This document shows, one piece after another, positions 14,605-26,700 of a stretch of DNA of 64,000 nucleotides. The notes under the pieces are model-generated. The model did not search any database, was not told the origin of the DNA, and saw nothing but the letters and a program-made list of their open reading frames with translations. Each line of letters opens with the position of its first letter. The stretch's first letter is position 1. The stretch is from Oreocharis arfaki (lineage: Eukaryota > Chordata > Aves > Passeriformes > Paramythiidae). The stretch covers positions 1-64,000 of the forward strand of contig VZRR01007993.1 in NCBI GenBank assembly GCA_013398015.1, read 5' to 3'. The position numbers and the translations under genes were made by a program.

Positions 14605-17600
14605 GAAACTTAGTTCTCCAGGGAAAAAATTCTACATTGCCTAAGGTAAAACAAAAATCTGGACAGTTGGTCTAAGGAGACAAAGAACATCACTTGCAGA
14701 CAAGGAGTTGGGCTGGAGGAAAGCTGGAAAGGGAGCTGCTCTTTTTCTCAGTCACATTGCTCACTGGATTACAGCCTCTGCAAATCAAGCTGGCTTAACT
14801 GAAGTTAAGTAGTATGAAGTGGAAATCAGGATATATAAAACTGTTAGCCTCAGTCTGCTTTGGTCAGAATTTACTAGAAAAAAACCCCACTTTTACTGAA
14901 ACTTGATGTGGAGTTATTCCAGGCTCTCTAGAAGATTCTGTACCTCCACTTGACCTCAAATGTGCACGAGACCATGGAGCTGGCTGCCTTATTTTTGTTG
15001 TGGGCCCCCACCCTGCTTTTGTAAAAAGATATCCACATTTGCTTAACCTACAGGTCCAGGAGGATGTCTTGGAAGACACCTTAAGTTTTATCTGCCTTCC
15101 CACCACCAAGCCCACTGCTCTAAACGTACCATAAATCTTAGGAGAGAAGGTAACAAATCAGCACTACGACAGAGGAGTCCGATATTCTGGCAAGTAGATT
15201 AGTCCAAGAGACAGTGCAATATTATGGCATGTACATTATTTTCAGGCCATTTAGTCTAAAACAAATCTGGTCTCTTCCTATTTATTTTCCAGATTTATAC
15301 CACAATTCTTGAACGAGACGTGACAGAAGACAAAATAATAAACGATTCATACTGGCCATAGTTGACAGCTAGCTTACTACAGTGCAAAGCAAGGAAGAAG
15401 TCTCCTTTTCTGGGACCTGAGACGAAAAGCTTTTCCCACCCCAAGTACAATTCAGACATAATTCAAATATCTCATGCAAAATTCTGGAAAAGCAATTTTT
15501 AGCTCCCTTCAAATCATGGGCTTTCAAGGCTTTCATATATGAAAATTTCCCAGCCACATCTATTTCAGCTTCAATGACTTCATTTTACGGGATACTCTGA
15601 GTGTGCTGGTGCCGGTTTGAAACTGTATCTCTATCACAAATGCAGAAAGCAAAAGTTATTTTGATAAGTCCTTTGATTCTATGAATTTGATCTGAGCCCC
15701 CCTTACAGAACAGAGATCCACTGGGTGGTCATTTCTATTTAATACTAAGGGAAAAGGAAAAGAAAAATCGTTGTCGCCTTTTAGAAGACATCCTACTGGA
15801 GTGGGGTGGGGGAATGTGGGTGCCTCCAGCATCCTGGAGACCCAGTCTTTGAATAATTTCTTTAAACCAACCTTTAGATGCATCCCAACCCCCATATCTC
15901 ACCCTCTATAGATAACGTCCCTCAACCATTTGTGGGCAATAAGCAATAACTGCTGAATATTTTCAGAATATAAAGCACTGTAATAGAAGAGGGAATGAAC
16001 ATTACCTCTTGCAAGAATGGCCTTTGCCTGGTGTTTGGGGAACACATGGGTTTAAGTTTCTTCAGGTAGACTTTATTCAGAAAGCTTGTTTGAAAAGGAA
16101 AAATAACTGCGTATGTTACACACCTGCACCTGTTTAGCACTGTAGCCATCTTTGTATTGCCAGCCTCTTCCTAGCGTAATAGAAAGCATATTTGCTAGGT
16201 GGCATGGGAAAATGTTTCCTGATCCCCAGCTGAAATGTTTTCCTGCTGTTTTTGCCCCCCACTGGTTCTGTGGTGCAGTCCAGTGAAGCCACAGGGACAT
16301 ATAAGGAGGGGTGGCAGTTCCCATCAGCTGAAGAAGAAACCTGCAGTCCCTTAACACACCTTCAGATGAGTTTTACCTCTTTAATGAGTTCCTCTTCAGA
16401 TACTTCAGATATTTTATGCCTTCCTGAAGCTGCAGGATTCATTCTTTACTACTGCACCATTTTAGCTCTTTATAAGCTTTGCTCCATCATTATTGTAATA
16501 TTTTCTCATGGGCACAGTGGTGTCAGATTTTTTTGTTCTGCTTACTATTACCAGCTTATATAGACAGCTTTAAAGCAAAAAGAAGAGACCTTCAGTGGTT
16601 TATGTGATGCTAAAGTGCTGCTCTGCAGCAGAGTGCCACAGGAATGGTGCAGTATGGTATGTAATGTTTTATACGGAATTATGCATCAACAGATAGTATA
16701 GATGATAAAAAGTCTGAAGGTGATCACTAGGTGATCTCTGGTTTAACCCAGACCTGTGTTAATGAACAAAACTTTGTTTTTCTTAAGAGATTCTCCACCT
16801 CAAAGGAACTAATATTGTGGTGATTTTGTGGTTAGAAGGCTATTTGCTACTTTCTTTGTCATGTTCCAGGTGTAGTTCTGTATTTGCCTGCAAGTTGTGG
16901 GGACTGTATTAAAGAATACGGTATCATTGGCTTTCCCTTTTCTCAATGACATGTCTTTGTCAATGTTAAGGCTATTTGGTTTAATTTAAAATGGTGTTTC
17001 ATTGCGGTACTTACAGCATGGATCAAGCATATTTTTTGGGAATGCTCTTAGAGAATTAAGGGTCAAAAAGGTGCATTAATATTTATACATATTTGGGTAC
17101 ATTTAAGCATGAAATTGGTTCTTTTTGGAAGTAATGGATAGACAGATCCCTGAGGCTATTGCCTTTATACCACTGGTTTTCTCTATCACTAGAAATGAAC
17201 TTGGCTGGCTGTTATAAAAAAACTTCATAACAGGCAGAAAAATGTAATTGCTTTTGTAGAATTGCATTCCATAAGCTCAAGGGCTCTCAATGTATTTTAT
17301 TACAGTTGCAGTTGACTGATGGAGATTAACCTTATGCTAATCCCTGTAAATGTAAACCCTTTTGTCTCAGATGGTGCTTACTACAAAGATTATAAATGTA
17401 ACTTATTCATACAAACAATAAGTCTTTTTTTTAGTTGCTTAGAAGCCATTTTAAAATCTGCAAACTAATACATAACTTCTGACCATCTATAGTATTTATG
17501 GTGCACTTCATACAAGATAAACTGCTCCTGAATTTGGACAGCAAAGAGGAAAAATCTTTGAAGTTGACAGCATTTAAACTCTTTAAAGCATCAACTTTGT

Positions 17601-19044
17601 AAAGTAATAATATTGTTAACATTTTTTAAACTGATTCTTCAAATAATTTAGTCCCAGTCATGTGCCTTGCTTAATGAGATGGATATTCAAGCCAAAAAGA
17701 ATAATAAAAAAAAGATTGTTATTCTGGAGACTCATATAAAGAGTAAGCTATAATGTATATTTTACATTTAGTTCCGAATTTTACACAGTAATAATTTCTA
17801 GCCTTGTTAATGGTATAGACTTCTTCCTCATGTTTTGGGAGGACCTAGCACAGGATTAGGCTCGGTTTCCATGACAGAATATAACCCAAACCCATCCTGT
17901 GCTTTCTTCTCTCGTTGGAGAAAGTAAGAGCAACACACTTGACCTCACATAAACGTTTTCATTAAAGTACTCTGGACAAAATTTGAGGATGTTTCTTCAC
18001 TGAAGCCAACAGTGAAAATCTCAGAGGCCCCTCTGGTCTCCGAATTTCCGTCCCACCTCTCCCCACTTCAGAACTCATTAAGTGGTTTGGGCAGATACAA
18101 CACTGGCCTGCTTTGGTCTCAGTGAGCCACAGAAACGCTGGTCAGTGACTGTGACCTGAGCACCTGCTACCACCACTGTGGGCAGTGTTCACCAGAGCCT
18201 GTGTGAGTAGGAATGAGCTACAAAGGACTAGTTCTAGGTTGCTAGAGATTTAGAGATTAGTTTTTCCTGAAGGGGATACTCGTGCACAGAAAAGCTGCTG
18301 TCATGAATGTTTCTAAAGGGTATTTTTATTTTATGAAGGCTGTCACAGCTGAAAAACAGTAGTTAGGCTAAAATGATGGTGCAAAAGGTTTTTTGTCTCC
18401 TTTATTTACAATGGAAAATGCAACATATCTTTTGCATATGTATGTGCCAGGGTCTTTAATAAAATCTTCACTGGGAGTAAACCTGTAAAATTATTTTAAA
18501 GTCTTTTGTAGGTAATCAAACATTTCTATTACACTGCCATTATTGTATTACTAGCTGGTATATGTGGTACGAAAAAAATGTTGTATTTTCATAATATAAA
18601 AGCTGTTGGAATATCCAACTGCAGTCACTGTCAGTCTTGTATAATATCTACCTTGGCAGAACCTCAATTTGCTTGTAATGCTTGAAGGTTTATTACTTAT
18701 TCGTGAGCATCTTAGTTAGACAGCCTCGGTATCTCAGCTCTCTGTAGCAGGGCATGTTGATTAGTGTTTCTGGAGAGATTTGGCATAAGCTGGGTTGATG
18801 TTGGCAGAGAGGTGGGTAGCATATGTAATGCATTATCACTATATGTTTTCAGTGTTGACAGGAACAGAAGCAAGCTGACATAACACATCTTGATAAGTAG
18901 TGCTGCTATTACCAGTGTCACTTTTATCATCAGCCACACAAAACATTGACCTAGGACTCTGATTTGATGTTAAAATAACATTGGCATGTATTGACATATG
19001 TATCATATTGATTTTGTCATGACTTTCCTTGGCAGCAGAAAGAT

Positions 19045-19068
19045 TATACTTACTTATAAGTAAGTATA
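19045..19068. repeat. 24-bp perfect palindrome
   Basis: The half TATACTTACTTA (19045-19056) is immediately followed by its exact reverse complement with no spacer, giving a 24-bp perfect palindrome centred on TTATAA. The symmetry stops at the next base on each side. It could form a cruciform, be a symmetrical protein site, or mark a small repair or insertion event. No transposon ends are visible around it. Confidence 0.85.
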
Positions 19069-20165
19069 TTGCTTCAGTTTACTTGTTAGCATTGCCCTTA
19101 ATATCTCCTTCAGAAGGCAGTATTTATTTTTGTGCCTGGTTTTTTCCCCTAGTGATAAAGATAGCATTTATTGGTTTAGATGTGAAAAGCTTGTAGGTAA
19201 CGTTTTCATATGAGAAGCTGTCATACAACTAATTTCATTGCCAGCAATTCAAGTAGTGAACAGATTCAATGTCATTCAAGGAATTTTTTTTTTTTTCAGA
19301 ATACAAATCCCTTTTTGATATTTCCATCAAAATTTGATGTCTGGAACAGCATACTTTTTCTGTTAAAAATGGAATTGTACTATTACTTATGTAATGATTG
19401 ATGTGTCTTTAAAAAGTGCAAATCATTTGATTGCAATTTAAAGTTGATTAGAGGCTGCTAACTTCTGAATGTGAATGACTGGTATCAAAATACTAGTTTG
19501 ATCTAGCAAAGGTAGTGTGGAAAACAACGTACTGCAAATTGCATAACTCTCCAAGGTATGGAAATTTTAGTGTAATATAACTGGCATGGACTCTGAATGG
19601 CTGGTGGGAACCTGAGCTGTGAGGCATTTGCTTCTATGCACGAGTTCATGAAGAGTTAGCACTCTAGATCTCACTGAAGTTGATTCGGCCATAGGCTTTA
19701 TTTTCACCATGTAGGTACTATGGCAGGATACACTAAGTGCAGGGTTTTCTCTAGAGCACAAACAGCTCAGCAGCGCACATTTGGACAGAAAAGATCTTTT
19801 GTGAGAACTGGCAGGTGCTTGCTGGGACCTGTGAGTCATGAGTCGTGGGACCACAATGGCTCTTAGTCCAGCGTTGCCTTTGCAGCACTAATCTGCAGGT
19901 GCTGTGCGGTCTCTTGTCCATGCACACGTACATGCCCCCTCCACAGCTTGGAGGGCCATGTTTAAAGGAAAGGAGGCACCACCATGCTGTGACCATCTGG
20001 ATGGGAGCCACTTGGTGTGGAGAATGAGTCATTTGGTTAGCACAGAGCTGTGCTCTGCTTATTAAATTAGGCGACGTGTTACACAATTAGCCTGTATTTG
20101 CAGGGCTGGTGACCCAGACTAGCTCAGGTTTCCTGAGCTCTGGAGCTTAGGGTGGGATAATGTGA

Positions 20166-20720
20166 ATCTATCTGTAGTAATCACCTAAGAAAGTTACGAC
20201 CCCGGAGCTGTGAAGCTGCCTCGGGGAGCCATCAGGAGAAGCAGTCTGTAGAAAAGAGCCCGAGCCCCTACCCTTGAAAGCGGTAAGGATGTGACAGGAG
20301 CCACAGGGGAGCAGCTCGCCTTGCTTGGCATTCTCAGCTGTGACTCTTTCCAAATTTAGGCCTCTAAACTGGGTATCAGTTTCTTACGAGAACGAGGCTA
20401 TAAAAACTGCCACGCTGGATCAGCCAGGGTCCCGGCCTGTCCAGTGTCCTGTCTCAGGCTGTGTCTGAGAGCTGACACCTGGAGAGCAGAGCGAGAAAGG
20501 GACCAGCATTATGAACTGAGCTCACATCTCTCCATTTGTGAGGCAATTACAGTGCTTCATCATTAGGCACAGTCAGTGAGTTTCTCCTAATGAAAGTCTT
20601 TCGTGTTGTTTAACTAATTGAATATTCACTGGGCCAGCACAGGGGACCTAAATTGTCCTTTTCATTCCCATGCCCATGATAAACAGCTAATCCTTAGCTG
20701 CTTTTGCATTGTCCTAAATA
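20166..20720. promoter_or_regulatory. Candidate regulatory block with TATA-like motif
   Basis: This block is richer in G, C and CpG than the sequence around it. It contains TATAAAAA at 20399-20406, about 40 bases after a near-CArG motif, CCAAATTTAGG, at 20350-20360. That motif has one base more between CC and GG than the SRF consensus. From 20520 to 20720 follow several TAAT-type homeodomain-like words. This might be a promoter or enhancer for MLIP, a muscle gene, or an unrelated element. No coding exon with a good donor follows directly. The call rests on motifs and composition only. Confidence 0.25.
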
Positions 20721-23700
20721 TTAAGTATTTATATGGATGTTTTTTGTGGAATTTCTATGTGTTTGTTAAATGAATCCCTTTTTGTTACCTTATACTAACC
20801 TGGTATTTTAACTTTTTTTGTCCCCCCTTAAATATTCTTATTATGGGCTTTTTTCCCCCCTCCTAATGATTCAATTTTCCTCAGAAAATTTCAAGATGTT
20901 TGTAATGGTTCTCTGCATTCTGAACAGAATTTAATTGAGTGTTTGAAAATCTGTGACATTTGATGTCAAAATCTAAGAGCAAACCAATTCTTGGTGGCAT
21001 TTTTGTGCACCTTCCTTTGCTGCTACATGAGTAAATTACATTATCTGCATATTCTTTAAAGATATCATGCCTCTATTTTATTTTATTTTAATTTTTCAGT
21101 AATTATATTGTCATTTTATAATATAAATAATAATAAAAAAGCTTTTGCATTGAACTGTCTCTCAGTAGGCGCTCAGAAGTTGTGTTTGATAATTTAGTGA
21201 GTAGATTTATATGATTCCTGGAAAAGTGTGCAGTCAATCTGAACAGGGAAGAAACACGAAGTCTTACCAGAAGGTTTATCTTACTGATCAGTTGCAATGA
21301 CAGATATAAAAAATCTTTCCCAGAATATACTTCCTAAGTGTGTATTTGTGTACCAGCTGTTTTAAAGTGGTGACAAACATCAAAGAAAAAAAAAGAAGAT
21401 AAATATCTTAGAAGTGATGTAGAATTCAATGTTGCTCATTAAGAAATCCTGCAGAAGAGTTTTTCAGGATGTTTCAGGCTTGTTTTAACAGGTATGAAAG
21501 GCCACATGGCTGCAAATGCTCAAACAACACATTTGAATGGGTTATCCCCTGTTAGCAGAGACACATTCTCATGCTACCCAGGGAAGAAGTAATGGTAGGC
21601 TACATAAATAAATCCATTTGCACCACAGTAATTTTTTTTATTTTGCAGTTGTGGATGTCCAGCAGTCCATAGATGGTTGGTTCACTATCTGTACCTCCAC
21701 TGACAGATAATCTCCTTTTAAAATAGTCTTGCAATCAGGTGCACATACTCCAAGAGAGATATACTAAGGTTGGATGAGAAAACAACTTCTGCATTGTGCC
21801 ATATGGGTAGTTAGGGTTGAAACAAACTGATAATTTGGAATTCAGTCTTCTGATGTGATTCAACATAATTCTTATGGAACTGTGGCTTTCATTAGTCTTC
21901 ACGGAATAAAATGGTTTTTTAAGTAGCAGGTGCAAATATATGAAAGTCTATTTTATTTTTATTTTGATGTGGTCTCAAAAACGTCATAAAATCTTGCTCA
22001 AATCTAAATTTTTTAATTTAAAAAAATTTCCATTAAGAACTCTAGAGTTTCATGTGAGCAAGGCCTAGTGTATTGTAATAGGACAAGTATATAGTCTGCT
22101 GACCTAGCTACTTGCAAAAGCAAATCCCAGATTCTTGACACTTCACCTCCACCCACACAGCATTCTCCTGCCTTTCATTTTATGAACACACACACACACA
22201 CAAAGACACTCAGTTTCTACAGAAAGCATGCCAAAGCCTCTTAATCCTGAATATGCTATTGAATACTCAAGGTTCTAGTAAATCAGAGTGAAAGTGCAAT
22301 GACTAAGAAAGAGTTTGTGTCCTATGTAGCAGAACTGACTTTGTTTTTGTAACACAAATCCTCTCTATAAGCCTTTTTTTGCTGTTGATATTTTCCAGGC
22401 ATGACTATGGGTCAGTACAGCCTTAAATCTTGTGTTTATTTAATATTAGTGAGGAGCCAAACAAAAATACCTGCCAATTGCTTCAAATCTGTGACCATGT
22501 GCATTTCTCAGCTGCATCGTTTTGGAAGAAGAATGAAGGCCAATGACAGATCAGACGTTCAGGTCCTTCACCTGCAGCATTCTGGCTTGTTTGTGACCAT
22601 CTGGTGCTGCAGTGGCTCTTGGCTGCTTGCAGGCAAAAGGCAGGTTCCAGTGAGTGCTGCAGAACAAAACCTGTCATCTCACAGCTGCCTAAAGCTCCTT
22701 GCTTACTCCTCAAATCCTTCTTCCAAGGCCTTAGTGTCAGGATTTTTGAGTCAAATCCTTCCCTGGCTCTGGAAGGTTGTTAGCACCATTATAACATTCA
22801 GTTACTGGGTCTGACGTTTCTGACCAAGAAAAGACTTTATCTGGAAAAAGGTTTCAACCTTTGGCAATCTGTTTTCTGATATTAATGGTGGAAGACCTCT
22901 TCCAAAGCTTATGCTGAAACACACATCTGAGAAAGAGTCTGGTAGCTGGCTCATTCATCAGCACTGTAGGAAACTTGGGGTAAGTTTCCATCTTGTCATT
23001 CAAAGAGAGACATATTCAAAAGCAGTTCTGTCTCTCCATTCTGGTGCTTCCACTAATCATTCCATCCTGGATTCAAGGCACCTTCCAGATAAAAAGCAAA
23101 TAAAAATAAATATGTTCTTTTAAAAGGTTTTGTTCAAGCAAACTGACTTTTTTAATGTGGAAGAAAATACTCAAATGGAAAATTCCTGGTCCACTGCAGA
23201 ACTACGAAGGAGATGAGGTCTCCTGCGTACAATGGCAATATAGAGTCTGTTGAGGCAACTTGCAACAAAACACAGCATCTGACTTCTACTGAAATTAAAG
23301 GCAACCTTTTAAATTAATGGAATTTTGTCCTCTACTGGTATATTTGGTAATTTTCTGAAAAAATCTTTCTTGGAAAACAGAGAAAAAGTAATTTCTTGGT
23401 CCAAGGGGGCTTTTAAGTTACTTCCAAAAATAATTTGATTAATTTCCTTAACTTTCAAACTCTTTTCTCCACACCAATTTCTGGCTAGTTAACAAACAAG
23501 ACCTAATAGGCAGGGCAGATGCAAAGTCAGAGGCTGGAGCTGAGAAACAAATACTGCACGAGGGAACTGCTTTTTGGGAGAATACATGTCACTGATTACA
23601 CTTGCTTTAGGAGTCAGAGAATGGGTGTTCCAGGGAAGAGGACTGGGCCTGTGGGTACATCTGCCTTTTGCTTTTCTTGGGCGTCTGAGCTCTCCCCTTG

Positions 23701-26700
23701 ACCTGTAGTCTCTGCTGTAATCAAAACCTCAGCCGCATAGCCTTGGCAAGACTGATCTCCCCATCACTTTTTTCCTCAAGAAAGAGCTGTAGTCGGTAGA
23801 AACAAGAAGTCTAACACTCTAAAAAAGAATTTGACGTAAACAGTACAGCAGTGCCTCTTTTGTAAAAACTGAGTTAAGAATATTTTAAAATAATCTGAAG
23901 ATTTAGTGAAAAAGTGTGCATAATTAAAATTTTATTGGATTGCCATAATACATTGCTGTTAGGATGTTCTTGATATATGACCTAGAGTTTTAGGGTTTTA
24001 ATTTTTTTTTTAAATTTAAGACTAGATATGGTTCTGTGTTATGTAAACTAATTAAGCTGTTCAGAAGACATTGGTTATGAACCTTTCACAGATTGAAAGA
24101 TGCCTTGTGCAGGCAGACAGGAGAGCTTTATTAAAAACGCTTGTCATTTCTTAATATTGTTCACAGGACATATAATCTCTGGGATAAAGAATACTTGCAA
24201 GAGTCATTTGCTGACGCAGAACAAGGACTTTTATTAAGTTCAAATCTGTTTATTATCTGTAAACCTTATAATATGTTGGATGAAAAAGTAATGCATGAGT
24301 TATAGGGTCTTTCCTGTTGAATTTAAATGAAGGATGTACATGTGATGTCTGGTTTAATGATCTCTACTCTTGAAAATTAAAACAATGACTAGTATCTCAA
24401 ACTAACAAACTGATAACTGAAATGCTTTCCTTTTTTAAAACTTTATATTAACCTCCTATTTTACTTAAATTGAATTTCAATTTCTGTCTTCATCCAAGAG
24501 ATATTTCTTCCCTTTCCAAAGGTAAGACCAAATTCAGAAACTCAGAATCATACTCATTTTCACTCAGTTCTTGGGTAAAATTTGACTTATTTCAAGTAAA
24601 CTTAAGAAAAAATGATAAAAGACCCCATAATCTCTTCTGAAATCTTGTAGAATTCTCCTCAATCCAAGCATTTTAGAGCATTGCAGTAAGCAAGCAGTGT
24701 TTTTGCTGAATCTGTCAGCTCTGCTTTTAAGAGTCTGCAGAGTCATCTTCCACCAAGGCAAAAGGAGCAAAGGTCTCTTTGAATGGCTACAAAATTTTGG
24801 CGTCTAAAACCTAGAGTTCGAAGAAGAGGGCATGTGTCTTTAGCTAATAGAAATTGCAGCACAAGAAAATCTTTACTTATGAACACTCATAACATCATCA
24901 AGATTCTCCTTTACAGGAGGAGAGACAGAATCCATCCCATGTACTGTATGTCAGGAATGTCACTTAATGCCCAACTTGAGGGTAATGAGTTCTCCCTGGT
25001 GGTGAGGGTGGTTTAAGAGTCTATATGAAATATACTGGAATTAAAGCCAGGGTCAACCTTGATTATACTCAGTTTATTTTGGGGCATTATAGGAAATACA
25101 GGCTTTGAACTATTTTAGGGTGACAAAAATATTTATAAAATCTCTGATGTTGTAGTTCTGTCATTAAATTAATTCAATTGCTTCTTTAATCTAAAGCTAT
25201 GATTATTACATCCATGCCTTCCTCCAGTTTCTTAGAATGAAGATACAGCATGAAAGTACAAATACATAGGAATCAAGTACTGAATCTACAGTCTTTCTTA
25301 CTACATGCAAAGGGTTTTTCATTGCATTGTCACTTGTATTCTTATATCGGGAATTTCTGAAGAAATTCTCACTAGGAAGTAAATGACGGCATGTAGAGTT
25401 TTCTTCATTTCAATTAACTCCCCTCCCCCTTTTTATAATCCTTTGATCGTGTGATCCTTTTGGTTAGTTCATAGCATCTATGGAAAGAGCATTACTTACA
25501 CATTTTCAACTGAAACTCTAAAGTATTCTTTATAACACTGAGAGGGTTTTGCTTAGATTTGGAAGACTCTTCTTGACAAGCTGGACATTAGTCGCATACT
25601 TGGTCATGAAGTGTTTTCTCACTACCCAGATTTTCTAGCTAAAGAAATTATGCTTGTTCTTGGTGCAAAGTGTACTGTCTACTGTTCTCCTACAGCTCTT
25701 CTATTCTTTCTCCTACACTCTAAAATATCCCAGGAATGGTACATGATTGTATTTAGTGCATTATTATGCCAAAGTGGAAAACTAAGAATTTTTTTAATGA
25801 GACAAAGTCAAGTTGGTATATATATAATATAAAGTTATTTAATAAGTAAAAATAAAATTTTTTAATTGGAAAAAGCATAGCTATTCTTCCCAACAGATAA
25901 AGTCATATGAAAATGACCCTAGCAGTGTTAAACATGCAGTATTCTTGATACCTGGGAAAGCTCAAGTTAAATGTTTAAAGAACGCCACTTTTTAATGATT
26001 AGCAAAGAGAAGAAAACAAGATTCTAAGTTTATTACCGTGCCCTCCTGTGAATGTGCAGAAGAAGCCAACAGCCATCCAGCTTTACCTTATTGTTTGCTA
26101 GTAGATGAGTGCCAGAATAATTACTCTTTGTAGCCAGCATTCTTCTGGGCCCACACAGACCTACTCAGAAAATAGCTCATTAAAAGGACCTCTGAAAATC
26201 CTTGCTGAGGAGAGGAAAATATGACCTCTTCTTCAGTTTTATCACAGACATTTTGTTGCTGCTTTTTTAATGTTCATTTTTTATTTATTTTCCAACTGTG
26301 GTCTACATACTGCAAGCAGCAGTCTGCAGAAGGAGGCATCTGAATTATCAGCCCACTGAGTTCTATTAGTAGGGGACAGGTAAGAATGCTTGTAGATGGG
26401 CTTGTATTGATTATTCGTTAAATGTCTGGCACAGATGACTGTAAAGGGTGCAGCTTCTGGTGGGAAGCCTATTGCTGATAATACAGGATGAAATAATCAA
26501 TTTCTTAGAGATTGAAATACTAACGGCCTTCCCCTATGTGTGGTTTGTTTAAAAGCTGAAAATTTAGCAGCTCGTATTTCCGAAGTACTCTGTGTATCCC
26601 TAATGTATCATCAATGAGAGCTCTGTTCTCTTCTTTATGGAAAGGAGCTGAGGAATATGGGCTAGCTGGTATTACAAGACTTTCACTGCTGTCTGCTGGA

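Larger units (their letters stand above)
1..20160. other. Non-coding DNA, no gene recognised
   Basis: About 20 kb of AT-rich sequence with only short open frames lacking protein-like composition or convincing splice sites. It is either intergenic DNA upstream of MLIP or part of its first intron; I could not find an exon resembling the short charged N-terminus of mammalian MLIP. Local oddities are an imperfect palindrome at 5646-5670, a purine-rich + strand tract at about 6950-7195, a 9-bp-stem hairpin at 14581-14604 and a perfect palindrome at 19045-19068. A consensus-like splice donor (GTAAGT) sits at about 13080, but no matching exon was identified. Confidence 0.7.

Noticed and set aside
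22401..22814. 137-residue + strand open frame
   Set aside because: No domain, no splice context and unremarkable composition; overlapped by a minus-strand open frame. Judged a chance frame.
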